DNA of 64,000 nucleotides. Source: Draconibacterium aestuarii. GTDB lineage: Bacteria; Bacteroidota; Bacteroidia; Bacteroidales; Prolixibacteraceae. Position numbers and translations under genes: made by a program. The stretch is from assembly GCA_026671195.1 (NCBI GenBank), contig JAPOHD010000007.1, positions 282,665 to 346,664 on the forward strand, read 5' to 3'. This document shows positions 1-9,784 of this stretch, in pieces. The notes beneath the pieces are model-generated. The model had not been told where the DNA came from and made no database searches. It saw only the letters and a program-made list of their open reading frames with translations. The stretch's first letter is position 1, and each line of letters opens with the position of its first letter.

Positions 1-1
1 T

Positions 2-1618
2 TCTTACAACAAAGAATTTGGTAAATTAAATTTGAATGCACTTGCCGGACATAGTGCTTTGAAATCAAAAATTTCAAGAAACTATGGCCATGCCGAAGGT
101 TTTTCCGAACCTTACTTTAAAATGTTGAGTAATGGTGAATCAACCAGTTCGAAAAGCGATGAATTCCAATCGCGTCTTATCTCCTACTTTGGTCGTTTAA
201 TTTTAAGTTACGACGATAAATATTTAGTGACCGGAACTATCCGTCGCGACGGTTCTTCGCGTTTTAGCCCGGCTAACAAATGGGGAAATTTCCCATCGGT
301 AGCAATTGCATGGAAAATGCAAAACGAAAGTTTTATGGCTTCAACAGAAGATGTAATAAGCGAATTAAAAGTAAGAGCCAGTTATGGTATTTTGGGTAAT
401 CAAAACATTGGCGACTACTTGTACCAGGGTTTTATTAATCCATATGCTCAATATGTTCTTAACGGACAGGCAGTATCGGGTGCTTCTCAATATATTCCCT
501 CTTCACCTGATGTAAAATGGGAACAATCTATTTCAACTAACATTGGTGTTGACCTTGGACTTTATAACAACAAACTTACATTTAACATCGACTATTTCGA
601 TCGTACAGTAGAAGATATGCTATACAGAGTTGTTACTCCCGGTCACCTGGGATGGTACGATTGGGAATCGCCGGTAATCAATAACCTTTCAATTAAAAAT
701 TCAGGATTTGAATTTGCTGCAACTTTCCGGGATGTAAAAGGTAATTTCTCTTACTCGATCTCAGCCAACACATCTACATTAAAAAACGAAGTACTTTCGT
801 TAGGTTACGGAAGCAATCCGATTTATGGAGCCATGAGCCGAACCGATATTGGCGGAGAAGTTGGTGAATTTTACGGATGGCAGGTTGAAAAAGTATTTCA
901 AACTCAGACAGAAATCGACGCTTTAAATGCAAGCTCACCAATCGGACGTTACCAGGAAGTGGATACACGCCCGGGAGACTTTATGTTTAAAGATATAAAT
1001 GGACGTGACGAAAACGGTGATCTAACAGGATTTCCTGATGGTAAAGTTGACGACGACGACCGCACTTATTTGGGAAGTGCAATTCCAAATTTATATTATG
1101 GATTAAATTTCAACGCCGCATATAAAAACTTCGATTTCACACTTTCTGCTAACGGAGCCTCGGGAAACATGGTAAACAATGCCGTTCGTCGTGGAGTTGA
1201 AAGTGGTGCTGGCTGGGATAATTATGCAGCAAGTCTTTTGGATCGCTGGACACCTGAGAATACAGACACAGGACGTCCGCGTGTGGTAATGTATGACCCG
1301 AATAAAAACAACAGAGACTCTGATTACTGGCTGGAAGAAGGCAGCTATCTGCGTATTGCAAATGTTGAGTTAGGCTACAATTTCTCTCCAAAACTACTGA
1401 ACAAAGTTAAAATGTCGTCATTACGTCTTTATGTATCGGCTCAAAACCTTCACACATTTACAAAATATTCAGGATTCGACCCTGACTTTAACAATGACGG
1501 ATTATTTAGCAGAGGTACTGATCAAGGTGCAGAAGCAAACAAAGTTTTTACGGCTTACTCAGGAGGCTTACCCAATCCACGTACATTCTTGGTAGGTGTT
1601 AAAGTTGGATTTTTATAA
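2..1618 (+). CDS. SusC-like TonB-dependent receptor, C-terminal part (5' end outside window)
   Basis: The reading frame is open from the window edge, so this is the last ~539 residues of a larger outer-membrane receptor and the true start is not visible. Visible features are the barrel-type repeats of SusC proteins, the RRDGSSRF motif near residue 80, and a C-terminal end in aromatic and basic residues (VGVKVGFL) typical of the last barrel strand. It should import oligosaccharides through the outer membrane with the SusD lipoprotein encoded 17 bp downstream. The arabinanase and arabinofuranosidase genes that follow point to arabino-oligosaccharides as the cargo; that substrate call is inference from neighbours. 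The family assignment is secure. Confidence 0.93.
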   Translation, partial: SYNKEFGKLNLNALAGHSALKSKISRNYGHAEGFSEPYFKMLSNGESTSSKSDEFQSRLISYFGRLILSYDDKYLVTGTIRRDGSSRFSPANKWGNFPSVAIAWKMQNESFMASTEDVISELKVRASYGILGNQNIGDYLYQGFINPYAQYVLNGQAVSGASQYIPSSPDVKWEQSISTNIGVDLGLYNNKLTFNIDYFDRTVEDMLYRVVTPGHLGWYDWESPVINNLSIKNSGFEFAATFRDVKGNFSYSISANTSTLKNEVLSLGYGSNPIYGAMSRTDIGGEVGEFYGWQVEKVFQTQTEIDALNASSPIGRYQEVDTRPGDFMFKDINGRDENGDLTGFPDGKVDDDDRTYLGSAIPNLYYGLNFNAAYKNFDFTLSANGASGNMVNNAVRRGVESGAGWDNYAASLLDRWTPENTDTGRPRVVMYDPNKNNRDSDYWLEEGSYLRIANVELGYNFSPKLLNKVKMSSLRLYVSAQNLHTFTKYSGFDPDFNNDGLFSRGTDQGAEANKVFTAYSGGLPNPRTFLVGVKVGFL

Positions 1619-1635
1619 CAGAAAAAATTAGAAAA

Positions 1636-3171
1636 ATGAAAAATATAAAGAAATATCTATTCATATTCGTTCTTGCTGTTGGATTTTCAGCATGTACAGA
1701 AGGATGGCTGGAGTTAAGCAATCCGAATTTACAAACAACAGAAACATTTTGGCAAACCGATGCTGATTTTGCGAAAGGAGTTACAGCTGCTTATCAATCA
1801 CTGGCAGTTTATGATGGTACTTTCCTACGGTTTGCTCCGTTCGCTCTCGATGCAAGAGCCGATGATGTTTGGAGTCCAAGCCCCTGGGATGTACTTTCCA
1901 ACACAGGATCTTTTAAACTGGCGAATAATTCGATTATGCAAAACTGGTTATGGATTGGCTTTTTTGGTGTAAACCACAGAGCAAACCAGGTATTGGACTA
2001 CATTGATGATGTGGAATTTGAAGATGCTACAAAAAAAGACCAATATAAAGGTGAAGCATTATTTTTACGCGGATTAGCCAATTTCTACCTTGTTACTTTT
2101 TTCGAGAATATTCCATTGGTAACCACAAGTATTTATGTGGATAACGACAAAGATTATTTCCCAACACAGGCTGCTCCTGAAGAGGTTTGGGCACAAATAA
2201 TTTCAGACTGGACTGAGGCTGCAAATTTATTGCCTGCAACTTACGATGCAAGTGAAACAGGACGTGCTACTAAAGGTGCCGCACTGGCTTATTTGGGCAA
2301 AGCGTATTTAACAAATCACGATTATACCAATGCTGCTGTACAATTCGAAAAAGTAAAAGGTATGGGTTACGATTTGGTAGCAAATTATGCTGACAATTTT
2401 AACGAGGCCGGTGAAAATAATTCAGAATCTGTTTTTGAAATTCAATTTTCGCGCGAAGTTGGGGGGACTGTTTTAGGATGGGTTGGAGCACCAGCTGCTG
2501 ATTGGTCGTTAACAACAGCCAGAGCCATTACATATACAATGAGTCCTTTTGGATGGGGAGATGCTGCTTGTACTCAATGGATTTTTGATGAATTCAAAGC
2601 AGAAAAAACAATTGAAAATGAAGATGATCCACGTTTAAGAACTTCTATTTTCTATGCAGGCGACGTACTCTACGGACAAGAATTTGATACTGTATTTTTT
2701 GCTACACCCAATGCTCTTGGTGTTAAAAAATATTCAAATTTCGATTCAGGTCGTGCAGATGAAAAAGACTGGCGCTCGGGAATTAACGAACGTTTAATGC
2801 GCTATTCCGATGTATTGTTAATGTTGGCAGAGTGTGAAATACAGGAAGGAAATATACCTGCAGCGGCACAATTAATGACAACTGTACGCGACCGTGCTAA
2901 CTTGCCCGATCGTACAGCAGAATTTGCAGCAATGAGTAAAGATGCTATTATGGAACAGTTGGCGCACGAACGCGCACTGGAGTTCTGTTTCGAAGGTCAC
3001 CGTTTTGATGATATTCAACGTTGGGGATGGCTGGATAATCCGACAAAACTTGCCGAATTACAACAGCACGATAGCGAATTTCTGGGTTATGTTCCGGGGC
3101 GTGAGTTCTTCTCTATTCCTCAAGCACAAATTGAGGTAAATGGAAATTTCAAACAAAATGATGGTTATTAG
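1636..3171 (+). CDS. SusD/RagB-family glycan-binding outer-membrane lipoprotein
   Basis: A 511-residue protein with a lipoprotein signal peptide (lipobox GFSAC, Cys20). The SusD fold is recognisable from the N-terminal helical TPR-like region (ELSNPNLQTTETFW, then KGEALFLRGLANFYL) and the C-terminal signature of ERALEFCFEGHRFDDIQRWGW near residues 445-465. It caps the SusC barrel and captures glycan at the cell surface. It lies 17 bp after the SusC gene and just before three GH43 genes, so it belongs to the arabinan locus. Family certain; arabinan specificity inferred from context. Confidence 0.95.
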   Translation: MKNIKKYLFIFVLAVGFSACTEGWLELSNPNLQTTETFWQTDADFAKGVTAAYQSLAVYDGTFLRFAPFALDARADDVWSPSPWDVLSNTGSFKLANNSIMQNWLWIGFFGVNHRANQVLDYIDDVEFEDATKKDQYKGEALFLRGLANFYLVTFFENIPLVTTSIYVDNDKDYFPTQAAPEEVWAQIISDWTEAANLLPATYDASETGRATKGAALAYLGKAYLTNHDYTNAAVQFEKVKGMGYDLVANYADNFNEAGENNSESVFEIQFSREVGGTVLGWVGAPAADWSLTTARAITYTMSPFGWGDAACTQWIFDEFKAEKTIENEDDPRLRTSIFYAGDVLYGQEFDTVFFATPNALGVKKYSNFDSGRADEKDWRSGINERLMRYSDVLLMLAECEIQEGNIPAAAQLMTTVRDRANLPDRTAEFAAMSKDAIMEQLAHERALEFCFEGHRFDDIQRWGWLDNPTKLAELQQHDSEFLGYVPGREFFSIPQAQIEVNGNFKQNDGY

Positions 3172-3254
3172 TAGGTAGTTAAAAACGAAAAGGTAAGTTG
3201 CCTGATGCACTTTCCTTTTCTTTCAACCTTAATAAAAACAATCAGAAGAATACT

Positions 3255-4241
3255 ATGAACAAAACACTTAGCATCTTTATGGTTTTGCATGGAATACTGG
3301 CTTGTACAAAATCTGAAAAGACCTCGAAAAACAAGGCTGAAATAAAGGCAAAAGAATTTGAAATAAACAATCCGCTTATCACAGATAAGTTTACTGCCGA
3401 CCCGACAGCATTGGTTGTTAATGATACCGTTTATTTATACGCCGGACATGATGAAGCACCCGACGATTTCAATTTCTACAGGATGAACGAGTGGTTAGTG
3501 TATTCATCAACCGATATGGTGAACTGGAAAGAGCATCCGGTTCCGCTTAAAACCTCCGATTTTGAATGGGCATCGGGCGACGCATGGGCAGCCCAGGTGA
3601 TTGAACGGAATGGAAAATTTTACTGGTACGTTACCGTAAGCCATGCAACAATAAACGGGAAAGCAATTGGAGTCGCTGTGCCCGACTCTCCTGTTGGACC
3701 ATTTAAAGACGCCCTTGGGAAAGCCCTTATTACAAATGACATGACCACCGGATATACCAATATTGACTGGGACGACATTGATCCAACCGTTTACATCGAC
3801 GACGATCGGCAAGCGTTCCTCTACTGGGGAAATACGGTTTGTTACTGGGCAAAACTCAAAGGAAACATGCTAGAACTAGATGGTGAAATACATACCATCG
3901 ACTTACCCAATTTTACAGAAGCTCCGTGGATACATAAACGTGGCGAGTGGTACTATCTTTCGTATGCCTACCAATTCCCCGAAAAAACAGCCTACGCCAT
4001 GAGTAAATCCATTACCGGACCATGGGAGTATAAAGGAATTTTAAACGAACTGGCAGGAAACTCAAATACCAACCACCAGGCTATCATTGAGTTTAAAGAT
4101 AACTGGTACTACATCTATCACACCGGAGGAATTCAACCCAATGGAGGAAGTTTCAAAAGGTCAGTTTGTATCGACAATTTGTATTACAATCCCGATGGAA
4201 CAATGCAACGGGTGGTAATGACCTCAGAAGGAATTCAATAA
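3255..4241 (+). CDS. GH43-family lipoprotein glycosidase (arabinosidase/xylosidase type)
   Basis: A 328-residue protein from the ATG at 3255. This start is preferred over an in-frame upstream codon at 3198 because it gives a proper lipoprotein signal with Cys17 (GILACTKS). The five-bladed GH43 fold shows the expected acidic triad: D49 in TADPTAL (base), D176 in DDIDPTVY (pKa modulator) and E222 in FTEAPW (acid). Blade motifs such as WLVYSSTDMVNW and AYAMSKSITGPWEY are present. It probably removes arabinose or xylose from oligosaccharides at the cell surface. The next gene starts 10 bp later. Subfamily and exact linkage cannot be fixed by eye. Confidence 0.88.
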   Translation: MNKTLSIFMVLHGILACTKSEKTSKNKAEIKAKEFEINNPLITDKFTADPTALVVNDTVYLYAGHDEAPDDFNFYRMNEWLVYSSTDMVNWKEHPVPLKTSDFEWASGDAWAAQVIERNGKFYWYVTVSHATINGKAIGVAVPDSPVGPFKDALGKALITNDMTTGYTNIDWDDIDPTVYIDDDRQAFLYWGNTVCYWAKLKGNMLELDGEIHTIDLPNFTEAPWIHKRGEWYYLSYAYQFPEKTAYAMSKSITGPWEYKGILNELAGNSNTNHQAIIEFKDNWYYIYHTGGIQPNGGSFKRSVCIDNLYYNPDGTMQRVVMTSEGIQ

Positions 4242-4251
4242 TCACATCGAA

Positions 4252-5229
4252 ATGAAGCAAATAATTATCATAATCATAATACTGATCCTGACATCCGGAA
4301 AGGTCTTTTCACAAATTTTTGTTCACGATCCTGTTATAACACAGCAAAACGATCAATATTATCTGTTTTGCACCGGATTGGGGATAACTGTTTGGTCGTC
4401 TCCGGATATGAAGAACTGGACTGAAGAAGGCCGCGTTTTTGATGAAACCCCACAATGGGTTTCCGAAACTTTGAATGATTTTGCCGGGCATATGTGGGCT
4501 CCCGATATCATATATTATAATGGTCAGTATTATTTATATTATTCAGTATCAGCCTTTGGAAAAAATAACTCATGCATCGGTTTAGCGACCAATAAAACCT
4601 TGAATCCGGAAGATCCGGATTTTAAATGGATTGATCATGGTAAAGTTATTCAATCTGTACCGGGAAGAGATGAATGGAATGCCATTGATCCAGCCATTGC
4701 ATTTGATGATGCCGGGCAACCATGGATGTCATTTGGTTCATTCTGGAACGGATTGAAATTGGTAAAACTAAACGATGATCTAAAAAGTGTGACCCAACCT
4801 GAAGAATGGTACACAATTGCAAAAAGACAAAGAAGTTTTGAATCAGATGTTAGAGACGCTGGTGATGCAGCAATAGAAGCTCCGTTTATTTTCAAAAAGA
4901 ATGGTTTTTATTACCTCTTTGTATCCTTTGACTATTGTTGCCGTGGACCTGAAAGCACCTATAAAATTATGGTTGGACGATCGAAAACGATTCAAGGCCC
5001 TTATATGGATAAAGCGGGAAAGTCCCTGGCCAACGGTGGAGGTTCATTGGTGTTAGAGGGCGATGAGAATTGGTATGCTATCGGGCACAATGCAGCCTAT
5101 ACTTTTAATGGAATAGATTATCTTGTTTGTCATGGCTACGATGCCCACGATAACGGAAGACAAAAATTGATCATAAAAGAAATGCATTGGGACTCTGATT
5201 ATTGGCCTGCTGTAAAAGATTTTAAATAA
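4252..5229 (+). CDS. GH43 endo-arabinanase-like enzyme (arabinan endo-1,5-alpha-L-arabinosidase type)
   Basis: A 325-residue protein with a hydrophobic signal sequence (Ile-rich residues 4-13, cleavage likely after VFSQ). Catalytic acids of GH43 are visible: D26 in VHDPV, D146 in AIDPAIAF and E209 in IEAPFIF. The order HDP, WAPD, SFGSFWNGLKL and YYLFVSFDYCCRG is characteristic of 1,5-alpha-L-arabinanases, in which the last two elements line the active site. Length is near that of single-domain endo-arabinanases. It should cut the arabinan backbone, feeding the neighbouring GH43 and GH51 enzymes. It is cotranscribed with the gene 10 bp upstream. Confidence 0.9.
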   Translation: MKQIIIIIIILILTSGKVFSQIFVHDPVITQQNDQYYLFCTGLGITVWSSPDMKNWTEEGRVFDETPQWVSETLNDFAGHMWAPDIIYYNGQYYLYYSVSAFGKNNSCIGLATNKTLNPEDPDFKWIDHGKVIQSVPGRDEWNAIDPAIAFDDAGQPWMSFGSFWNGLKLVKLNDDLKSVTQPEEWYTIAKRQRSFESDVRDAGDAAIEAPFIFKKNGFYYLFVSFDYCCRGPESTYKIMVGRSKTIQGPYMDKAGKSLANGGGSLVLEGDENWYAIGHNAAYTFNGIDYLVCHGYDAHDNGRQKLIIKEMHWDSDYWPAVKDFK

Positions 5230-5359
5230 AGAACATACAGCTTTACTCAAAGTAAATCTAACGATTAACAGTTGAAAATCTGTTGTTCTCGCGTAGTTTG
5301 TTTGCACAGATAAATGTTTGGATAAAAAAAAAAATAAATAATCCTGGAACAATAGAATA

Positions 5360-6964
5360 ATGAAAAAATACCCGCTATATATAATAGGCATCGCTTTTTT
5401 GGGTTTTTCCTGTAGTAAGGATTCTGATATTGATGATCCGATAGATCCGGAAGATCCTGTGGAGGAGGTCTCTCCACCTCGAAACGAAGATTTTATTGGC
5501 CCAACCTATTCCGACAATTACATTTCGATAATGAGCTGGAGCAACCGTTCGAAGTGGAACCTGGCAAATGTACACGATCCGTCGGTTGAAAAATGCGACG
5601 ACTATTATTACATGTATCAAACCGATGCATCATATGGGAATGTTCACGAAGGTCACGGACATTATCCCTACCGACGTTCAAAAGATCTGATAAACTGGGA
5701 GTTCCAGGGAATGGTGTTCGAAACAGTTCCGGCCTGGGTAAAAGATTCATTAAACAACAAACGGGCAAGAATGACTCCTGCCCTACCCGCGATTGAAAAT
5801 CCCACTTACGGTTTTTGGGCACCTTGTATCCGAAAAGTCGGAAACAAATACCGACTCTATTACAGTGTGGTGGTTACTAATCCCATTGTTGGCAACAGCA
5901 CCGAAACATCGTGGACCGAAAGAGCATTTATTGGACTGGCCGAAACCGACGACCTCGCTTCAAACAACTGGGAAGACAAAGGAATGGTTGTTTGTTCAGA
6001 ACCAGACGGAGAAGAAACCTATACCCGAACAAGCGGTAATGATTGGAGTGGCTATTTCCAGTTTAATGCCATCGATCCCAGCTTTATTGTAACGGCCGAA
6101 GGCGAACACTGGCTGATTTATGGTTCGTGGCACTCCGGAATTGCTGCCCTTCAGTTAAATACCGATACCGGGAAACCCGATAACCTGGAGACTCTTGAAG
6201 ATTACGGTGTGCGGATTGCCGGGCGTGGCGATGTAAACAACAATCGCTGGCAGGCACTAGAGGCTCCTGAAATCATTTATAATCCGGAAACAGATTACTA
6301 TTACCTGTTTTTAGCCTACGACGAACTTTCGGTTGCCTACAATACACGGGTAGCTCGCTCGAAGAATATTACCGGCCCTTACCTAGGAATTAATGGCGAA
6401 AACGTGACCAACGGCAACGAATGCTGGCCCATGTTAGCACATCCTTATGCCTTTGCCAACCACACTGGCTGGGTAGGAATTTCGCACTGCTGCGTTTTCC
6501 AGAATCCGGAAACAAATCAGTGGTACTATTCGTCACAAGGAAGATTGCCTGAGAATGTACCCGGAATTAATGCCTCTAATGCAATAATGATGGGACATGT
6601 GCGCGAAATTAACTGGACCGAAGATGGATGGCCGGTTGTAATGCCAGAGCGTTTTGCCGGTGTTCCGCAACTCTCGCTTTCCATCGAAGCCATGTATGGC
6701 CAGTACGAAATAATTACAATGGACTACCAATACAGAACCATTCAAACTTCGAAAACCTTTAAACTGCATTCGGATGGTACTGTAAGCGGAATACTTTCAG
6801 GAACCTGGTCCTTAAATGCCAGTAACGGCATTTTAACGCTTGGCAACCTGCAACTAATTGTACGCGATGGTTGTAACTGGGAGTCATCAGGACGGGAAGC
6901 AACACTGGTATTATCAGGTTTAACTACACAGGGAAAACCAGTTTGGATAAAGAAGATAAATTAA
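5360..6964 (+). CDS. GH43 arabinanase lipoprotein with C-terminal beta domain
   Basis: A 534-residue lipoprotein (lipobox LGFSC, Cys18) followed by an acidic Asp/Pro/Glu linker at residues 21-37 that would hold the enzyme off the membrane. The GH43 propeller spans about residues 60-440: NVHDPSV supplies the first Asp, NAIDPSF the second and EAPEIIYN the Glu; FWAPCI and YGSWHSGIAAL mark arabinanase-type blades. The last ~100 residues (from about 440) form a separate beta-rich region with a WSLNASNGILTLGN stretch, as in the C-terminal domain of Bacteroides extracellular endo-arabinanases. This is probably the surface endo-acting enzyme of the locus. A 130-bp gap upstream leaves room for its own promoter. 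Confidence 0.9.
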   Translation: MKKYPLYIIGIAFLGFSCSKDSDIDDPIDPEDPVEEVSPPRNEDFIGPTYSDNYISIMSWSNRSKWNLANVHDPSVEKCDDYYYMYQTDASYGNVHEGHGHYPYRRSKDLINWEFQGMVFETVPAWVKDSLNNKRARMTPALPAIENPTYGFWAPCIRKVGNKYRLYYSVVVTNPIVGNSTETSWTERAFIGLAETDDLASNNWEDKGMVVCSEPDGEETYTRTSGNDWSGYFQFNAIDPSFIVTAEGEHWLIYGSWHSGIAALQLNTDTGKPDNLETLEDYGVRIAGRGDVNNNRWQALEAPEIIYNPETDYYYLFLAYDELSVAYNTRVARSKNITGPYLGINGENVTNGNECWPMLAHPYAFANHTGWVGISHCCVFQNPETNQWYYSSQGRLPENVPGINASNAIMMGHVREINWTEDGWPVVMPERFAGVPQLSLSIEAMYGQYEIITMDYQYRTIQTSKTFKLHSDGTVSGILSGTWSLNASNGILTLGNLQLIVRDGCNWESSGREATLVLSGLTTQGKPVWIKKIN

Positions 6965-7020
6965 GTGTACAATCGACAATAATTCATTATTTTTGAATCG
7001 GAACATTAAACTTGAAAAAT

Positions 7021-8553
7021 ATGAACATACCAAAATCAATTTTATCTATTTTTTTAATGGTAGTAGCAACTACCACATTTGCTCAAAGCAGTCTTACTTT
7101 GCACACCGACCAGGCAGAAACCCAAATCAGTAAAGACATTTACGGGCATTTTGCTGAACATCTTGGTCGTTGTATTTACGGTGGAATCTACGTTGGTGAA
7201 GATTCAGACATTCCAAACGTTCGTGGTTTTCGCGATGATGTGATCGGTGCGCTGATCAACATGCACATTCCGCTGTTACGCTGGCCGGGTGGTTGTTTTG
7301 CCGACACTTACCACTGGGAAGACGGGATCGGACCTCGTGAAGAACGCCCTTCAATGGTAAATACGCACTGGGGAGGTGTTACCGAAGACAACAGCTTTGG
7401 AACACACGAATTCCTCGACTTCTGCGACCTGATTAAAGCTGAACCGTATATCAACCTGAATGTTGGCTCTGGAACTGTTCGCGAAGCTGCACAGTGGGTT
7501 GAATATGTTACTTCGTCGAATATCAGCCCGATGACAGACCTGCGTAAGAAGAACGGCCGCGAAGAACCATGGGATGTAAAATACTGGGGAATTGGTAACG
7601 AAAACTGGGGCTGCGGTGGAAACATGACTCCGGAATATTACGCCGATTTATACAATCGTTTTGCCAGTTATTGCCTGGGAGACTTATACCGTATTGCAGG
7701 TGGACCAAACGTTGACGATTACAACTGGATGGAAGTGCTGATGCAAAAAACTATGCGTCACCCACATTTGGTTCAGGGAGTTTCGCTGCATAACTACACA
7801 TTCACCACCGCCTGGGAAGACAAAGGACATGCCACTGAGTTTGGTGAAAAAGAGTGGATTTCGGTAATGAACAACACCTTGAAAATGGAAACACTTGTAA
7901 ACCGCCATTCAACTATTATGGACAAGTATGATCCTGAAAAACGAGTGGGTTTAATTGTTGACGAATGGGGGAACTGGTTTAATGTTGAAGAAGGTACAAA
8001 TCCTGGTTTTTTATACCAACAAAATACTTTGCGCGATGCACTGGTTGCAGGTATCAACCTGAACATCTTTAACAACCATGCCGACCGTATTCACATGGCA
8101 AACATTGCACAAACCGTTAACGTTCTGCAATCGGTTATTTTAACCAAAGAAGATGAAATGGTGCTTACTCCGACCTACTACGTATTTAAAATGTACGCGG
8201 TTCACCAAAATGCAAAACTAATTCCATCGAACCTGAAAACCGAAAAATACGAACTAGATGGTAAATCAGTGCCAGCTGTTCATGTTTCCGCATCAACAAA
8301 AGACGGTGTGGTTTCAATTACACTTTGTAACCTGAATCCAAATAAAAGCGAATCAATCGATATCAACATAACCGGCGACGACTTTTCTTCGGTATCGGGA
8401 CAAATTATTACATCAGACAATATGAATGATTTTAATGATTTTGGTAGACAGGAAACGGTTAACTTAAAATCATTTGATGTAGCAAAACCAAAGGACGGGA
8501 AACTAACGGTTGAGTTACCATCAAAATCGGTTGTACTTGTACAACTAAAATAA
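7021..8553 (+). CDS. GH51 alpha-L-arabinofuranosidase
   Basis: A 510-residue enzyme from the ATG at 7021 (a TTG nine bases upstream is less likely). A signal peptide ends near TTFAQ, so it should be periplasmic. The GH51 TIM barrel is clear: the acid/base E194 in WGIGNENWG and the nucleophile E315 in [27 protein letters not shown] near residue 84 is another family hallmark. A C-terminal beta-sandwich closes the protein. It releases terminal arabinofuranose from arabino-oligosaccharides and completes the arabinan pathway encoded upstream. A TATTTTTG box at 6988-6995 could be a -7 element, but no matching -33 is seen. Confidence 0.95.
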   Translation: MNIPKSILSIFLMVVATTTFAQSSLTLHTDQAETQISKDIYGHFAEHLGRCIYGGIYVGEDSDIPNVRGFRDDVIGALINMHIPLLRWPGGCFADTYHWEDGIGPREERPSMVNTHWGGVTEDNSFGTHEFLDFCDLIKAEPYINLNVGSGTVREAAQWVEYVTSSNISPMTDLRKKNGREEPWDVKYWGIGNENWGCGGNMTPEYYADLYNRFASYCLGDLYRIAGGPNVDDYNWMEVLMQKTMRHPHLVQGVSLHNYTFTTAWEDKGHATEFGEKEWISVMNNTLKMETLVNRHSTIMDKYDPEKRVGLIVDEWGNWFNVEEGTNPGFLYQQNTLRDALVAGINLNIFNNHADRIHMANIAQTVNVLQSVILTKEDEMVLTPTYYVFKMYAVHQNAKLIPSNLKTEKYELDGKSVPAVHVSASTKDGVVSITLCNLNPNKSESIDINITGDDFSSVSGQIITSDNMNDFNDFGRQETVNLKSFDVAKPKDGKLTVELPSKSVVLVQLK

Positions 8554-8576
8554 GAAATACCGTTTTATAATAAAAG

Positions 8577-8603
8577 AAGGAGGCTCTTTAGCTTCCTTTT
8601 TTT
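8577..8603. terminator. Intrinsic terminator between convergent genes
   Basis: Hairpin with arms AAGGAGGC (8577-8584) and GCTTCCTT (8591-8598), one G-T wobble and a 6-base loop, followed by a T run on the plus strand. On the minus strand the preceding AAAA also becomes a U run, so it can serve both the GH51 gene and the epimerase gene. Confidence 0.8.
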
Positions 8604-8618
8604 GTTATTTATTCTCTT

Positions 8619-9632
8619 CTAAATTTTACGAATTCCGATTCCCGGTAAATCGTTCAAAATTACTTTCCCGTCAACCACTTTTACACCTTCAAAAATATCG
8701 TTCGATATCAACAGGTTGCCGTCTAAATCGGCCCAATCGCATAAAGGGGAGAGTTGCGCTGCAGCCGAAACCGCACACGAAGTTTCGGTCATACAACCCA
8801 CCATCACTTTCATATCGAGTGTACGCGCCACATCGATCATCTTTTTGGCCTCGTGCATCCCGGTACTTTTCATAAGTTTGATATTGATCCCCGTGTACAC
8901 ATCCTTGAACTTGGGAATATCGTGGATACGCTGAAAAGCCTCATCGGCAATGGTTGGCAAAGGGCTGTTGGCGGTAAGCCATGCCATATCATCAATTTGT
9001 TCTTTCGGCATAGGTTGCTCAATAAAAACAATTCCCCTCTCTTTTAACCAGTGAATCATTTCCAAGGCTTTGTGTTTATCCGTCCAGCCCTGGTTAGCAT
9101 CCACACACAAAGGCACGTCGGTAACCGACCGAATGGCTTCAACCATTTCTTTATCATTGTCCAGGCCCATTTTTACCTTTAGCATCTTGAATTCAGCAGC
9201 TTCGTGTGTTTTTTGCACTACCACTTCGCGTGTATCAATTCCAATGGTAAACGATGTATTTGGCGTATTTTCGGGCGATAAACCCCATATTTTATACCAG
9301 GGTTGCCCCATTATTTTTCCTAACAAATCGTGTAAGGCGATATCGATACTGGCTTTGGCTGCTCTGTTTCCCGCTTCAATTCCATCAACATAATCCAGGA
9401 TTTCTTCCATCCGGAACGGATCGTTAAATCCAGACAAATCTATTTTTCCAAGAAACTTTGCTACCGTTTCGTGCGACTCGCCCAAATACGGTGGCAATGA
9501 TGCTTCGCCATAACCAATAATTCCTTCGTGTTCCAGCTCCACTAACATTACAGGTGTAGTGGTTCGAGAGCTGGTTGCCAGATTAAATGCGTGTTTTAAC
9601 TGAAGTTCGTAGGGCTTAAAACGAAGTTTCAT
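8619..9632 (-). CDS. Dipeptide epimerase (L-Ala-D/L-Glu epimerase type, enolase superfamily)
   Basis: A 337-residue enolase-superfamily protein. The catalytic lysine pair is K152/K154 in LKVKMG, the Mg ligands are D178 (CVDANQGW), E205 (FIEQPM) and D230 (TIADEAF), and the second catalytic lysine is K252 in INIKLMKSTG. This arrangement is that of the muconate lactonising subgroup, and the DxN and KxK contexts match L-Ala-D/L-Glu epimerases, which convert the murein dipeptide L-Ala-D-Glu to L-Ala-L-Glu for reuse. A cytoplasmic location is expected, as there is no signal peptide. The neighbouring NlpC/P60 peptidase supports a muropeptide role. ATTTGTAAT, a motif shared with two other promoters of this cluster, overlaps the start region. 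Confidence 0.88.
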   Translation of the reverse strand: MKLRFKPYELQLKHAFNLATSSRTTTPVMLVELEHEGIIGYGEASLPPYLGESHETVAKFLGKIDLSGFNDPFRMEEILDYVDGIEAGNRAAKASIDIALHDLLGKIMGQPWYKIWGLSPENTPNTSFTIGIDTREVVVQKTHEAAEFKMLKVKMGLDNDKEMVEAIRSVTDVPLCVDANQGWTDKHKALEMIHWLKERGIVFIEQPMPKEQIDDMAWLTANSPLPTIADEAFQRIHDIPKFKDVYTGINIKLMKSTGMHEAKKMIDVARTLDMKVMVGCMTETSCAVSAAAQLSPLCDWADLDGNLLISNDIFEGVKVVDGKVILNDLPGIGIRKI

Positions 9633-9716
9633 TACAAATGGATTTTAGTATTTAATCAATAGTATTCGCACATTGTTTGATAAAATATTTTCATCAAATT
9701 TCAGACTGAAGTGACT

Positions 9717-9773
9717 GATAAGATTGACTCGATCTTAATCAATCTGTTTTCAATCTCATATCAATCTTTTCTG
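9717..9773. repeat. Degenerate GATTGAAA-type intergenic repeat (copy A, minus orientation)
   Basis: Read on the minus strand, this stretch contains successive AGATTGA units (AAGATTGATATGAGATTGAA and onward). The same units occur in plus orientation at 56939-56990 (AAGATTGATGGAGATTGAAA). It fills most of the gap between the NlpC/P60 gene and the epimerase gene. A small palindrome, TAAGAT/ATCTTA, is embedded at 9719-9737. No coding potential is seen. Confidence 0.5.
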
Positions 9774-9784
9774 ACTTGTTCAGG

